A stretch of DNA of 64,000 nucleotides from Candidatus Manganitrophus noduliformans (GTDB lineage Bacteria > Nitrospirota > Nitrospiria > SBBL01 > Manganitrophaceae): positions 282,504-346,503 of the forward strand of contig NZ_VTOW01000004.1 in the NCBI RefSeq assembly GCF_012184425.1, given 5' to 3'. This document shows positions 8,126 through 17,842 of the stretch, piece after piece. Made by a program: the position numbers and the translations under genes. Each line of letters starts with the position of its first letter. Positions within the stretch are counted from its first letter, which is position 1. The notes below the pieces were generated by a model, which saw only the letters and a program-made list of their open reading frames with translations, did no database searches and was not told the origin of the DNA.

Positions 8126-10702
8126 TTACCCTTTTCCTTCGAGGCGGTACGGCAGGAAGAGGGTGAAGGTCGATCCCTCTCCTGCCCTGCTCTCGACCCG
8201 AATCTCCCCTTGAAGCAGTCCGGCCAATTCCTTGACGATCGCCAGTCCCAATCCCACCCCCCCGAACTCGCGTGTGCTGGCGCCGTCGACCTGATGGAAG
8301 GTGTCAAAGATCTTCGGCAATTCTTCTTCTGGAATACCAATCCCTGTATCCTGAATCCAAATCGCGATGCCCCCTCTTTCCGGATGGTCTTCCGTTCCGA
8401 TGGTGATTTTTCCTTGTTGAGTGAACTTCACGGCGTTGGCAAGAAGATTCGTCAAGATCTGCCCGACCCGTATCCCGTCCGATTCGATATTCGGGGTTGG
8501 ATCGGCGAGGCGCCATTGGAGAACGAGTCGTTTCTCCTCCAGAAGCGGTTGAATGCCGGAGGCGGTCTCTCGGAGCAATAGAATGATGTCGAGAGACGAC
8601 GGTTCGATCGCCAACTTTCCCGCCTCGATCCGGGTCAGATCCAACAGGTCGTCCACCAATAAGAGGAGACCCTCCGCATTTCGGGTCACCCCTTCCATTG
8701 CAGGCCGGAGGGCCGGATCGAAAGGTCCATATGTTCCGTCGAGAGTCAAAGAGGTATAACCGATAATGGCATGAAGCGGGGTCCGGAGCTCGTGAGAGAC
8801 GTTGGAGAGAAATTGCGTCTTCAGGCGGCTCGCCTCTTCAGCCTGAGCGGTTTTCTGTTGCAGCGCCCGCTTGTGAAGGACGATTTCGTTGGCCAACATC
8901 ACCAGATCTTGGTGTTGGGCGGCAACTTCTTGTTGGAGGAGCTCTCGCGTTTGTTTTATCGCGATGAGATTCCCGACGCGGGTCCGAAGCGCTTCGACGG
9001 GAAAAGGCTTAATTAAATATTCCTGCGCCCCTTGCCGCAACATCCGGACGCTCAATTCATCGTCGGCTTTGGCGGTCAGAACAATGATCGGGACCATATC
9101 CATCTCCGAGTGAGCGCGTATTTCACGGATCATTCGGTCACCGCTCATCTCCGGCATCATGATGTCACTGAGAATGAGGTCGGGCTTGTGGGCCAGCGCT
9201 TTTTCCAGCCCTTCCTGTCCGTTCAAGGCATTTACGACCCGATAATGCGGGGTCAATGACTCCGTGATAAAGCGATTCACCGCCGGATTGTCTTCAACGA
9301 CGAGAACCAGGGGGAGGGTTGTCTCGACCCCTTCGTTCGCCGTAGCGGATGGGGGTTGAGCCGATTGCATGTCCTGTGCGGGGCGTTTTCGTTGGGTTTC
9401 CAGATCGATGAATGGTTGTGACAGCGGGAAGGGAATCTCAGCGGCCGGTCCACTCGTTGATCTCTTTTCCTCTCCAGGCGAGGCGACAAGGGGAAGGGTG
9501 ATATCGAATTGCGCGCCTCCAATGGGGGCATCGCCGACCGTAATCCTGCCGCCGTGCAGCGCGACAAACTCGTTGGCAATGGAGAGTCCTAAACCGGTGC
9601 CGCCGAACCGGCGTGTGGCGCTTTCATCTCCCTGCCGGAACGGCTCAAAGATCACCTGACGCAGTTCGGGACGCACACCGGGGCCGCTGTCCTGGACGGA
9701 GAGGCGGGCGTCTCCTTCTTCGATGCGAAGAAGGCAGCGTACCTTTCCTCCGGTCGGGGTGAATTTAAAAGCATTGGAAAGAAGGTTTAAGAGGACGCGC
9801 TGAATCTTTTCCGGGTCGATCCGGGCGGGAGCCGATTCGGCGGTTTCAACGGTATAGGCGATCTGTCGCTCCGTCGCGAATAATTCGAAGTGAGCCGCGG
9901 TGAAGCGGACCAGTTGCGCCAGGTCGGTTTCGATCGCGTTGGCCGTCATTTTCCCGGCCTCGATCTTCGAGAGATCGAGGAGGTCGTTGACATGTTTGAG
10001 CAGCAGCCGGGCGTTGCAGTCGATCGTTTCCAGATTCTGCCGCTCGTTTGTTGTCAATCGATCGGATTCGAGAAGCCGTTGGGCCGGTCCGAGGACGAGC
10101 GTGAGGGGGGTTCGCAATTTGTGGCTGATGTTGGCGAAGAATTGCGTTTTCAATCGGTCCTGCTCTTTGAGCTGGGTATAAAGCTCGGCCAGCTCCGCGT
10201 GGGTGCTCTCCAATTTGATCCGGCGTTCTTCGGAGATCTTTGCCGATTGAACAAGCGCGAGGGTTTTGGGAATCAGGAGGGGAAGGATGACGGCGGTTGC
10301 AACCGAAGCGATCGCCGTCATCAATTTAATATTTCCGGCAAACCAATAGACCGGCGTCCAGAGAGTGGTCCAGACCTCCATGAAATGGGTGGCGCCGCAG
10401 GTGATGATAAAAAGTCCGAATGCCAGAAGGACCCAGTGAAAGGGGATGTCTCGTCGCGCCCGATAGACAAGATAGGTCAAGGTGGCTGAAATGGCGACAT
10501 AAGCCAATCCGATGAGTGAATCAGAAAAGACATGAAGCAGAACGAGACCCGGTTTTTCAAGGTAGCAGTAAAGGTGGGGTAAAAAGCCCTCTGAAGCGAA
10601 TAAGTTCTTGAACCATCCCGGCCAGAGGAACAGCAACGGGAGCGTTACAATGAATGCCGGGAGCCCATACCATAACAAGGGGAATCTCATTGCTTTGATC
10701 AT
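8126..10702 (-). CDS. Hybrid histidine kinase with ethylene-receptor-like sensor and two kinase cores
   Basis: 858 residues from an ATG preceded by AGGAGG. The N-terminal membrane region has several helices including CGATHFMEVWT. This matches the copper-liganding Cys/His segment of the ETR1-type ethylene-binding domain. Then follow HisKA with H-box NISHKLRTPL (Lys where Glu is usual), an ATPase core (GTGLGLSIA), a receiver (ILSDIMMPEMSG, LIKPF), a coiled coil, a second HisKA with canonical SNVSHELRTPL, and a second ATPase core (GVGLGLAIV). Carrying two kinase cores around one receiver is unusual and suggests an internal relay. It is convergent with the PleD-like gene. Confidence 0.88.
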   Translation of the reverse strand: MIKAMRFPLLWYGLPAFIVTLPLLFLWPGWFKNLFASEGFLPHLYCYLEKPGLVLLHVFSDSLIGLAYVAISATLTYLVYRARRDIPFHWVLLAFGLFIITCGATHFMEVWTTLWTPVYWFAGNIKLMTAIASVATAVILPLLIPKTLALVQSAKISEERRIKLESTHAELAELYTQLKEQDRLKTQFFANISHKLRTPLTLVLGPAQRLLESDRLTTNERQNLETIDCNARLLLKHVNDLLDLSKIEAGKMTANAIETDLAQLVRFTAAHFELFATERQIAYTVETAESAPARIDPEKIQRVLLNLLSNAFKFTPTGGKVRCLLRIEEGDARLSVQDSGPGVRPELRQVIFEPFRQGDESATRRFGGTGLGLSIANEFVALHGGRITVGDAPIGGAQFDITLPLVASPGEEKRSTSGPAAEIPFPLSQPFIDLETQRKRPAQDMQSAQPPSATANEGVETTLPLVLVVEDNPAVNRFITESLTPHYRVVNALNGQEGLEKALAHKPDLILSDIMMPEMSGDRMIREIRAHSEMDMVPIIVLTAKADDELSVRMLRQGAQEYLIKPFPVEALRTRVGNLIAIKQTRELLQQEVAAQHQDLVMLANEIVLHKRALQQKTAQAEEASRLKTQFLSNVSHELRTPLHAIIGYTSLTLDGTYGPFDPALRPAMEGVTRNAEGLLLLVDDLLDLTRIEAGKLAIEPSSLDIILLLRETASGIQPLLEEKRLVLQWRLADPTPNIESDGIRVGQILTNLLANAVKFTQQGKITIGTEDHPERGGIAIWIQDTGIGIPEEELPKIFDTFHQVDGASTREFGGVGLGLAIVKELAGLLQGEIRVESRAGEGSTFTLFLPYRLEGKG

Positions 10703-10937
10703 TCCACCTCCTCTAGATGGTCTGAGATGAGTTCTTCGCCGGAAAATTCTCTTGTGGAATAATCTTCTCCTATATTGACCCATTGTCAATCCAACTTTTT
10801 GCGTATTTTTCTAAGAACAAGTTCAATGCCGCTTTTTAAGAGACAGGGACTTTGATTGTGGAATGGAGGGGTCGGAGACACGTTTTATCCCCCCTTAAAC
10901 TCAAGGGACACGCTTAGGTTGGGTGGATAGTTCTCGA

Positions 10938-10966
10938 TTGACAGGTCAACTCTTTTTGTCTATGAT
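10938..10966 (+). promoter_or_regulatory. Near-consensus sigma-70 promoter
   Basis: TTGACA, a 17-base spacer, then TATGAT. The ATG of the next gene lies only ten bases after the -10 box, so the transcript should be leaderless or nearly so. No Shine-Dalgarno is visible. Confidence 0.75.
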
Positions 10967-10975
10967 ACGACCACT

Positions 10976-11248
10976 ATGGCGGAAGAAATTGAGAAACGGC
11001 TCGATTGTCTCGAATCGGAAGTCCTTCGGTTGCAGCACCAGCTTCAAACCCTTCAATCGGAAGTAAAACTCTTTTTAAAGCGCTACCTTGCTGCCTGTCC
11101 TTCCTGTAAAAAGGAATTCGACCTGCTCGTCAACCATTACAGTATCGGCCTCTTCGATAACCTCGTCTATGTCAAATGCCCCCACTGCAATAAATCGATG
11201 CCGGTGGTCGATAAAGAAGGGGGCGGCGTCGGGGTGGTTTCAGAATAA
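10976..11248 (+). CDS. Small zinc-ribbon protein
   Basis: 90 residues. An N-terminal coiled-coil stretch (EIEKRLDCLESEVLRLQHQLQTL as a heptad pattern) is followed by CPSCKKEF and CPHCNKSM, two CxxC knuckles that should bind one zinc. No enzymatic signature. The strong promoter directly upstream supports a real, well-expressed gene. It might be a regulator or scaffold; function unknown. Confidence 0.7.
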   Translation: MAEEIEKRLDCLESEVLRLQHQLQTLQSEVKLFLKRYLAACPSCKKEFDLLVNHYSIGLFDNLVYVKCPHCNKSMPVVDKEGGGVGVVSE

Positions 11249-11343
11249 AAGCCATTCCGTCGCTCGGGTGATTTCCTCCGAATTTTCGCCAGTGTAAGTG
11301 GGATCCGTTGTTCTTTCCGCGCTTACTGTCAATAGAAAAAAAG

Positions 11344-11372
11344 TTGTTTTTAAAAAAAGAGGGTGCTATAAT
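11344..11372 (+). promoter_or_regulatory. Promoter of the UspA/PCP_red gene
   Basis: TTGTTT, exactly 17 bases, then TATAAT, giving an expected start near 11379. About 90 bases of untranslated leader precede the ATG at 11472. Confidence 0.65.
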
Positions 11373-11471
11373 GCAGCCACTTTTGATAGGATGCCTGAAT
11401 ATTCGGCATGATCCGCTTCGATCTTCATCAAAGATAACCGGGGCTTGCAATCAAGGGGGGAGGCTTCTCAT

Positions 11472-14153
11472 ATGTATCGGTCGATCTATATCCCTGTCGA
11501 TAACTCAGACTATTCCAACACGGCCATCGATATCGGGGTAATGTTGGCGAAGCAATTTGGGGCGAAGGTCATCGGAAGCCACGCCTATGCCGCCAAGCTC
11601 CACGATAAACGATTCAAACAGATGGAGGCGGGCCTTCCCGAGGAATACCATGACGAGAACGAACTGGAGCGGCAGCGAAAGATCCACGACTCCCTGATTA
11701 CCCGCGGACTGGAAATCATCACCGATTCCTACCTTGATATCGTCGACGAAAAATGCAAAGAGGGAAACATCCCGATGGAGCGGGTCTCGCTCGAAGGAAA
11801 GAACTACAAGGTCCTGGTCGATGACATCGTGAAGAACGGCTACGACCTGGTGATCCTCGGCGCCCTCGGCGTCGGCGCCGTCCGGGAGAGCATGATCGGG
11901 AGCGTGACCGAGCGAACGATCCGCCGGGTCCGCAAGTCGGATGTTTTCGTCGTCAAAGAGACGAAGCCGCCCGAGCCGGGAAAAATGGGAAAGATCGTCG
12001 TGGCGGTCGATGGAAGCCACTTCTCTTTCGCCGGCTTCAAAACGGCCCTTGATCTCGCCAAAGCCTATCAGCTTCAGATCGACGTCGTCTCGGCCTTCGA
12101 TCCCTATTATCACTATGCCGTTTTTAACTCGATCTCCGGCGTTCTCTCCGAAGAGGCGGGAAAAGTCTTCCGGTTCAAAGAACAGGAAAAACTCCACGAA
12201 GAGGTGATCGACTCCGGTCTCGCGAAGATCTATCAGTCCCATCTTGAAATCTGTCTGAAGATCGCCGAGGCGGAGGGGGTGACGGTCAAAACCTCGCTCC
12301 TCGACGGCAAGCCGTTCGAGAAGGTCCTTCAGTATGTGAAGAAAGAGAAGCCGTGGCTTTTGGTGGTCGGCCGGATCGGTGTCCACTCCGATGAAGATAT
12401 GGATGTCGGGAGCAACTCGGAGAACCTGATCCGGATGGCCCCCTGCAACGTCCTCGTCTCGAACCAGAAATATATTCCGCCGATCGATGCCATCGCCGAG
12501 TATACCGTCGCCTGGACCGAAGAGGCTTCCAAGCGGATGGAGAAGGTTCCCATCTTTGCCCGCGGGGTCGCCAAGACCGCCGTCTATCGGTATGCGATCG
12601 AGAAAGGCTTCACGATCATCAGCAACTCGGTCGTCGATGCGGCGATGGGGGATATCCTGCCGAAGTCGGCGATCGAAGCGATGAAGAATTTGGGCCGGGT
12701 CCTTGATGAGAAGGGGATCGACCGGAACAAGATGACGGCGGCCGAAGGGGTTTCCCAAACCCTCGAAGGGAACGGTCTTGCCGGGATGATGACCCAAATC
12801 GTCGGCGACCGCGACGCCGAGCGCGCCGCGAGCTACGACGAGAAGGCGAAGATGGACTTCTACATCTGCGGCGGCTGCGGCTACACCGCCAAGGGGGAGA
12901 AGCCGGTCCGATGCCCGATCTGCAGCGCCGAAGGGAGCGCTTTCCAGTTCCTCGATAAATCGATCTTCGAAGCGGCGGCCAAAGCCGAGGGGGGATTGGT
13001 CCAAGAGGTCGGCTATGACGGCGTTCCGCTCAACTGGACGGAAGATGCCAAGAACATCATCCGCAAGGTTCCGGCCGGTTTCGAGCGCCGCCGCGCAAAG
13101 GCGAAGGCGGAAAAGATGGCCCGGAAGATGGGCTTCCAGACGATCACAAAAGAATTTGCTGTTCGTATGATCGAAGGGAATCAAGATGAGGACCAGGCAA
13201 TCGAGATGAGCGCCAAGGCGATCGCCGAGGCGGTTCTCCCGCAGGGTGCGCTAAAAGTTGAAGAAAAGGCCCCCGAAGTAAAGGCGCCGCAGTTCACCTG
13301 GACGGCCGAGGCGCAGGAGCGGTTGGCGCGGGTTCCGGTCGGCTTCATGCGCGACGGCACCCGGCAACACATTGAAAATTACGCCTTCAGCCAGGCGATC
13401 TCCGAGATCACGCTCGAAGTGGCGGAGGCGGGAATTAAAAAGGCGACCGAGGAGATGGAGTCGGTCCTCTCCGGCGCGACCAGCCTCGAAGAGATCAAAA
13501 AACGGATTGCGACCATGACGAAAGGAGAACCGGCCGCGGAAGAGAACTTCCACTTCTGCGGAATGTGCGGCCATGTGGTCCGGCAGGTTCCGTCGCAGTG
13601 CCCCGTCTGCGAGGCCAAGGCATCCCGATTCATCTTTATGAAAAAAGAGCTTGATTACTTCGTCTGTACCCTTTGCAGCCAGGTTGCCTCCCCGCAGATT
13701 CCCGACCATTGTACCCTCTGCGGGGCCCCGGGGGAATACTACAAAAAACTGGAGCGCAAAGAGAGCGGCCTCGACAAGGTGCTTGCCCCCATCACCTGGA
13801 CCGATGCGGCGAATACGAAGCTTCTGGAGATTCCGGAAGGACTGATCCGCGAGATGACCCGCTGGCGGATCGAGGTGGATGCCCGTAAGAAAGGAATTCG
13901 CGAGATCAGCCCCGCAACGATCGATGCAAAATACAGCGAATGGGCGCAACTTTCCCGGAAGGTGGAGCGACACCATACCTGGGAGGCCGAAGCGGAGAAC
14001 CGAATCGCCCGCATCCCCTCCTTCGTCCGTGGAACGGTCATTAAGGAGATCGAATCGTACGCGAATGAGAAGGGAATCGGCCGGATCACCATCGAGATTC
14101 TCGATCAAGTCACCGAGCGATGGGCGGAGGCGATGCGGTCTCAGGGTTTTTAG
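11472..14153 (+). CDS. Multidomain UspA / PCP_red / rubredoxin-like protein
   Basis: 893 residues starting after a GGGGGGAGG ribosome site. Two UspA-type stress domains occupy about 1-325. Five PCP_red-like units of the form WT-x-EA...RLxxxPxFxR...G...IT begin near residues 348, 522, 609, 775 and 836. Three rubredoxin-like zinc/iron knuckles (CxxC...CxxC) sit near 466, 694 and 730. PCP_red is the C-terminal domain of the 57-kDa protochlorophyllide reductase subunit; elsewhere it occurs in heme- and redox-related proteins. The combination suggests a soluble redox or stress scaffold, but its reaction is unknown. The next two genes share the PCP_red unit. Confidence 0.8.
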   Translation: MYRSIYIPVDNSDYSNTAIDIGVMLAKQFGAKVIGSHAYAAKLHDKRFKQMEAGLPEEYHDENELERQRKIHDSLITRGLEIITDSYLDIVDEKCKEGNIPMERVSLEGKNYKVLVDDIVKNGYDLVILGALGVGAVRESMIGSVTERTIRRVRKSDVFVVKETKPPEPGKMGKIVVAVDGSHFSFAGFKTALDLAKAYQLQIDVVSAFDPYYHYAVFNSISGVLSEEAGKVFRFKEQEKLHEEVIDSGLAKIYQSHLEICLKIAEAEGVTVKTSLLDGKPFEKVLQYVKKEKPWLLVVGRIGVHSDEDMDVGSNSENLIRMAPCNVLVSNQKYIPPIDAIAEYTVAWTEEASKRMEKVPIFARGVAKTAVYRYAIEKGFTIISNSVVDAAMGDILPKSAIEAMKNLGRVLDEKGIDRNKMTAAEGVSQTLEGNGLAGMMTQIVGDRDAERAASYDEKAKMDFYICGGCGYTAKGEKPVRCPICSAEGSAFQFLDKSIFEAAAKAEGGLVQEVGYDGVPLNWTEDAKNIIRKVPAGFERRRAKAKAEKMARKMGFQTITKEFAVRMIEGNQDEDQAIEMSAKAIAEAVLPQGALKVEEKAPEVKAPQFTWTAEAQERLARVPVGFMRDGTRQHIENYAFSQAISEITLEVAEAGIKKATEEMESVLSGATSLEEIKKRIATMTKGEPAAEENFHFCGMCGHVVRQVPSQCPVCEAKASRFIFMKKELDYFVCTLCSQVASPQIPDHCTLCGAPGEYYKKLERKESGLDKVLAPITWTDAANTKLLEIPEGLIREMTRWRIEVDARKKGIREISPATIDAKYSEWAQLSRKVERHHTWEAEAENRIARIPSFVRGTVIKEIESYANEKGIGRITIEILDQVTERWAEAMRSQGF

Positions 14154-14161
14154 TTTTATCT

Positions 14162-14196
14162 GGAGGGGCATCGGATGCGGTGCCCCTCCGTTTTTC
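14162..14196 (+). terminator. Rho-independent terminator after the UspA/PCP_red gene
   Basis: Perfect nine-base stem GGAGGGGCA / TGCCCCTCC with a ten-base loop, then GTTTTTC. It lies between this gene and the radical SAM gene, so the two may be only partly co-transcribed. Confidence 0.8.
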
Positions 14197-14215
14197 TTCA
14201 CACCGAGATTTTTCA

Positions 14216-15613
14216 ATGGCAAATCAAGCGTACTCCGTTTCATGGAACCTGACCCAGCGCTGCAATCTCTTCTGCACCCACTGCTACATGAGCGCCTTTC
14301 CCCACGCCGATATCTCGCACGACTTCACAACCGAAGAGTGCTTCAAGGTCATCGACGACATGGCGAAGGTCAACCCGAATCTCTTCCTGATCCTGACCGG
14401 AGGGGAGCCGCTTGTCCGGAAAGACATCTTCGACATCGCCTCGTATGCTTCCGATAAAGGCTTTACCTGTGTTCTCGGCACCAACGGCGTCTTGCTCGGC
14501 GAGCGGGAGGCAAGACGGATGCGGGAGAGCGGACTGCAAGGGGCCTCGATCAGCCTCGATTCGGTCGATCCGCAGCGGCACGACAACTTCCGTCAGTTGG
14601 CCGGATCGTGGAAGTCGGCGCTCCGCGGCATTGAGCATCTCAAAGCGGAGGGGCTCGATTTCTCCCTGCACATGAGTGTGATGTCGTGGAACGTCTCCGA
14701 AATTCCGCCGATGATCGAGCTGGCGCGCAACATCGGGGCGAAGGTCCTCAACTTTTTCTTTCTCGTCCAGACCGGCCGCGGCGAAAACCTGATCGATATC
14801 CGTCCCAGCCAGTATCGGGAGATCCTGACCTATCTCGCGCGGGCGCAGGGGGTCGGTGCCAAGGAAAACAATCCGAACCTCTTCCAAAATTTCGATGACC
14901 CCTGGACCTCCTCCGCCGGGCAGATGGGCGATCTGATCCTTCGGGCCAAATGCGCCCCGCATTTCCGCAAGATTATTTATGAGCTCGATCCGAATTCTCC
15001 CTTGTTAAAAAATTATGCGCAGGGGAGCTGCCCCGCCGGCAAGCATTATTGCCGGATCACACCGGAAGGGGACATCACCCCCTGCCCGTATATGCCGGTC
15101 TCGGCGGGGAATCTTCGGAAGCAGACCTTTGATGAAATATGGAATACCTCTCCCGTTCTCAACGATCTGCGCGAGCCTCAGCTCGGCGGGCGATGCGGGG
15201 AGTGCGAGTTCTCTCAGATTTGCGGCGGCTGCCGCTGCCGGGCGTATGCCGTGAACGGAAGTTACCTGGCGGAAGATCCCGCCTGCGACTATCAGCCGGG
15301 GCAGTATGGGGGAAAACGGATCGCGCTTCCGGCGGAGCAGACCTTCGGGTTCGAGGCGAAGTTTACGCTGAACTGGTCGATCGCGGCGAAAGAGCGCCTC
15401 AACCGGCTCCCTTCCTTCGCAAGGGGAATGGTGGCGAGCAGCGTGGAGCGGTATGCGACCGAGCGCCGGATCGATCTGATCACCCCGGAGGTGATGCAGA
15501 AGGTCAAGGAGGAGGCCGAAGTCCGTCTCGGGAGGAGTTTTAAATTCTCCGAATTCACCCGAACGGTTCCGGAGAAGACATCGGCCATTGGAAAAGATCT
15601 CTTCCCCGGTTAA
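14216..15613 (+). CDS. Radical SAM/SPASM protein with C-terminal PCP_red domain (heme-biosynthesis type)
   Basis: 465 residues from the ATG at 14216. The radical SAM cluster motif is CNLFCTHC (CxxxCxxC). TGGEPL and LGTNG-type SAM-binding strands follow. A SPASM-like cysteine set comes next (CPAGKHYC, CPYMP, CGECEFSQICGGCRC, DPACDY), holding auxiliary iron-sulfur clusters. Residues about 395-445 form a PCP_red unit. The opening SWNLTQRCNLFC and overall layout resemble AhbC/AhbD/NirJ enzymes, which act on heme intermediates; the exact reaction cannot be decided from sequence alone. A terminator lies just upstream and the start has only a weak ribosome site. Confidence 0.78.
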   Translation: MANQAYSVSWNLTQRCNLFCTHCYMSAFPHADISHDFTTEECFKVIDDMAKVNPNLFLILTGGEPLVRKDIFDIASYASDKGFTCVLGTNGVLLGEREARRMRESGLQGASISLDSVDPQRHDNFRQLAGSWKSALRGIEHLKAEGLDFSLHMSVMSWNVSEIPPMIELARNIGAKVLNFFFLVQTGRGENLIDIRPSQYREILTYLARAQGVGAKENNPNLFQNFDDPWTSSAGQMGDLILRAKCAPHFRKIIYELDPNSPLLKNYAQGSCPAGKHYCRITPEGDITPCPYMPVSAGNLRKQTFDEIWNTSPVLNDLREPQLGGRCGECEFSQICGGCRCRAYAVNGSYLAEDPACDYQPGQYGGKRIALPAEQTFGFEAKFTLNWSIAAKERLNRLPSFARGMVASSVERYATERRIDLITPEVMQKVKEEAEVRLGRSFKFSEFTRTVPEKTSAIGKDLFPG

Positions 15614-15637
15614 TTTTAAGAATTGAGGTTAATGATC

Positions 15638-16624
15638 ATGGGAAATGCAAACGAAAACGAAATTACCTGGACGCCGGACGCGGAAGCGCGCCTGAAAAAG
15701 GCGCCTTTCTTTCTGCGCGGGATGGTCCGCAAGCTCTCCGAGAAAAAAGCGCGGGAGCTCGGAATCACCACCATCACCGAAGAGGTCCTCGCCGGGTTTA
15801 AAGATAAGATGATGAACCCGATGGCCGGCGCCGGAACCGGCGCGGCTCATAAGGCGGCGGGGGTCGAAACGAAGCCGCTCGCCTGGACCCGCGAAGCGCA
15901 GGAGCGTCTTGAGACAGTTCCGGAGTTCATGCGGGCGATGATCAAACAGATTGCAGAGGAAGTCGCGCTGGAGCGGGGGCATCTCGAAGTCGACCTGGCC
16001 CTTTTGGAAAAAGCGGAGGCGTTGGGAGATGAGCCTCAGGAAGAAGCACAGCCGGAGCTTCCTTGGACCGATGCGGCGAAGGTCCGCCTCGATCAGAAGA
16101 TCGCAGAATCTCCCGAGATGGCCCGCGATTTCGTCCGGACGATGTTGAAGAACGACGCGGAAGATTTGGCGCGGGAGTTGGGGATCGCGCGGATCGACAT
16201 GGCGGCGCTGACCCAGATTTGGGATGCCCCGCGAGCCGACGTGACCTGGACCGAAGAGGCCCACAAGCGGCTGATGACCTCGCCTGATTTTGTCCGAAGC
16301 GGAATCAAGAAAGCGGCCGAGCGCCGCGCCCGCAAGATGGGGGTCACCACCGTGACTTCGGAGCTGTTGACCAAGTTCCGCAATGAGGCGATGATGAAAG
16401 CGATGAAGCGGCTTCGCGCTTTCGGCTACGACGAGATGACCTTCGACGCCTTCGAAGACGCCAAAGAGAAGATCCGCCGTCTCAAAGACAATACCGAGGC
16501 GGCGAAGCGGCTGGACGACATTAAAGATTACATGGGAAAACGGGGGAAGGTCGGCCTCATCGATGAAGAAATGCTTCAGAAGATGAAGGACTACCTCAAA
16601 GACCCGACAAAAAAGGAGATGTAA
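15638..16624 (+). CDS. Four-repeat PCP_red protein
   Basis: 328 residues made almost wholly of four PCP_red-like units, each opening with WT plus an acidic/alanine helix and a PxFxR core (third unit extended). No catalytic or transmembrane segment is seen. GAGG sits nine bases before the chosen ATG; an ATG six bases earlier is possible. It follows the radical SAM gene by 24 bases, so the two are probably one operon. A structural or cofactor-handling partner is plausible; function is unknown. Confidence 0.75.
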   Translation: MGNANENEITWTPDAEARLKKAPFFLRGMVRKLSEKKARELGITTITEEVLAGFKDKMMNPMAGAGTGAAHKAAGVETKPLAWTREAQERLETVPEFMRAMIKQIAEEVALERGHLEVDLALLEKAEALGDEPQEEAQPELPWTDAAKVRLDQKIAESPEMARDFVRTMLKNDAEDLARELGIARIDMAALTQIWDAPRADVTWTEEAHKRLMTSPDFVRSGIKKAAERRARKMGVTTVTSELLTKFRNEAMMKAMKRLRAFGYDEMTFDAFEDAKEKIRRLKDNTEAAKRLDDIKDYMGKRGKVGLIDEEMLQKMKDYLKDPTKKEM

Positions 16625-16678
16625 TGTCGTGGGGCGTTTGTCGCCTCACTCCTCACCCCTCACGTTACTTCGGTGTAA

Positions 16679-17143
16679 ATGAATTTCTTCGCTGTCCTGA
16701 ATCACTGGCTTCATCTGATCTCCGTCGTCATCTGGGTGGGCGGAGCGGCTTTTCTGGTTTTTGTCGCCGCGCCCCTGCTCAAAACGGGAGACCCCTCTTA
16801 CGATTTCCTGAAAGGGGTCAACCATCGATTCCGTCGCATCGTCGGTCCGCTTCTCTTCATCTTGGTCGTCACCGGCGGGATCAATTTCGGGGTCCGGAGT
16901 AAAGGGTATGAATTCGTCCCTCCCGGTTATATCTCTGCGCTGGGGGTGAAGGTCTTTCTGTTCGCCGCGATTGCCTCGATTTATTTCTTCGGTATTCTTC
17001 GTTCTCGTTATAAAGATGAGCAGGATGAGAAACCGAGAGAGAATCAACCGGCCCTTCCCGAATTTGTAAACACCCGATTGACGCTGATCATCGGACTCAT
17101 CATTATCTTCCTCGCCTCGATGTTAAGGCAGTGGAAGTTTTAG
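16679..17143 (+). CDS. CopD-like four-helix membrane protein
   Basis: 154 residues with four hydrophobic helices (opening LNHWLHLISVVIWVGGAAF). Its His-containing first helix and arrangement resemble the CopD/DUF4149 superfamily of small integral membrane proteins linked to copper or heme. The stop of the PCP_red gene is 54 bases upstream, so it may belong to the same operon, and a heme or redox context fits. The ligand is inferred. Confidence 0.6.
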   Translation: MNFFAVLNHWLHLISVVIWVGGAAFLVFVAAPLLKTGDPSYDFLKGVNHRFRRIVGPLLFILVVTGGINFGVRSKGYEFVPPGYISALGVKVFLFAAIASIYFFGILRSRYKDEQDEKPRENQPALPEFVNTRLTLIIGLIIIFLASMLRQWKF

Positions 17144-17230
17144 AGTGTGGCGTCGCGCCGATTCCGCCGCTCTGTCCCGCCCGCCGAGTTTTCCGAGCGC
17201 TTCTTCTCTCTTTATATATAAAAGGTGTTT

Positions 17231-17842
17231 ATGGTTGACCGGTTTCGGGTGAATCGGGGAGGCTTCAAACCGCTCTGGAGGGGAGCCTTCTGTGCGGGAA
17301 TGCTGCTTTTGATTCTCCGTCCGCCTGATCTGCATGCGATTCATTTCGTCATCAACAGCAGTGAGCGTATTCAGCGGGAGCATGGCCCGCTGAAACTGGG
17401 GATGGCGCTTCCCGATTTTCTCCAAGCGGTCAAGAGCAAGGAGGCGGCGGTAGAAATCGGACAGTTTGAGGAGGAAAAACGCTTCCATGCCGATCCCGCT
17501 CTTTTTGCGCCGGCCGCTTCCGATGTCCTCGCCGACTTTTTCAAGGGGCAGCTCTTTCGGATTGAGATCAACTACCGTCCTGTCGATAAGGGGTCGAGCG
17601 CCGTCGACGAGCTGAAAGCGCAGATCACCGCGCGTTATGGGCCTCCGCGAATCAATTCCCTTCCAGGGGCCGATTTATTCTTCTGGGATGACGGTAAGAC
17701 CCGCCTGATTTTGGAGAGGGATGAATTGGAGGAGGGGATCGGTTATTCGACCACCTATCTCGATAATGATCTTTTTCATCAAGCAAGCCACGAACGGGTG
17801 AGGAAAGAGACCGATGGAAAGTCATCCTATGGACGCAAATGA
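17231..17842 (+). CDS. Exported protein of unknown function
   Basis: 203 residues with a signal-anchor or signal peptide (GMLLLILRPPDLHA). The mature part is soluble and has no recognised motif. ATG 17231 is preferred over GTG 17225 because AAGGTG precedes it. It may be the last gene of the PCP_red cluster, but 87 bases separate it from the membrane protein. Confidence 0.55.
   Translation: MVDRFRVNRGGFKPLWRGAFCAGMLLLILRPPDLHAIHFVINSSERIQREHGPLKLGMALPDFLQAVKSKEAAVEIGQFEEEKRFHADPALFAPAASDVLADFFKGQLFRIEINYRPVDKGSSAVDELKAQITARYGPPRINSLPGADLFFWDDGKTRLILERDELEEGIGYSTTYLDNDLFHQASHERVRKETDGKSSYGRK

Noticed and set aside
11505..13184. 559-codon minus-strand frame
   Set aside because: Antisense shadow of the UspA/PCP_red gene; no motif or ribosome site.
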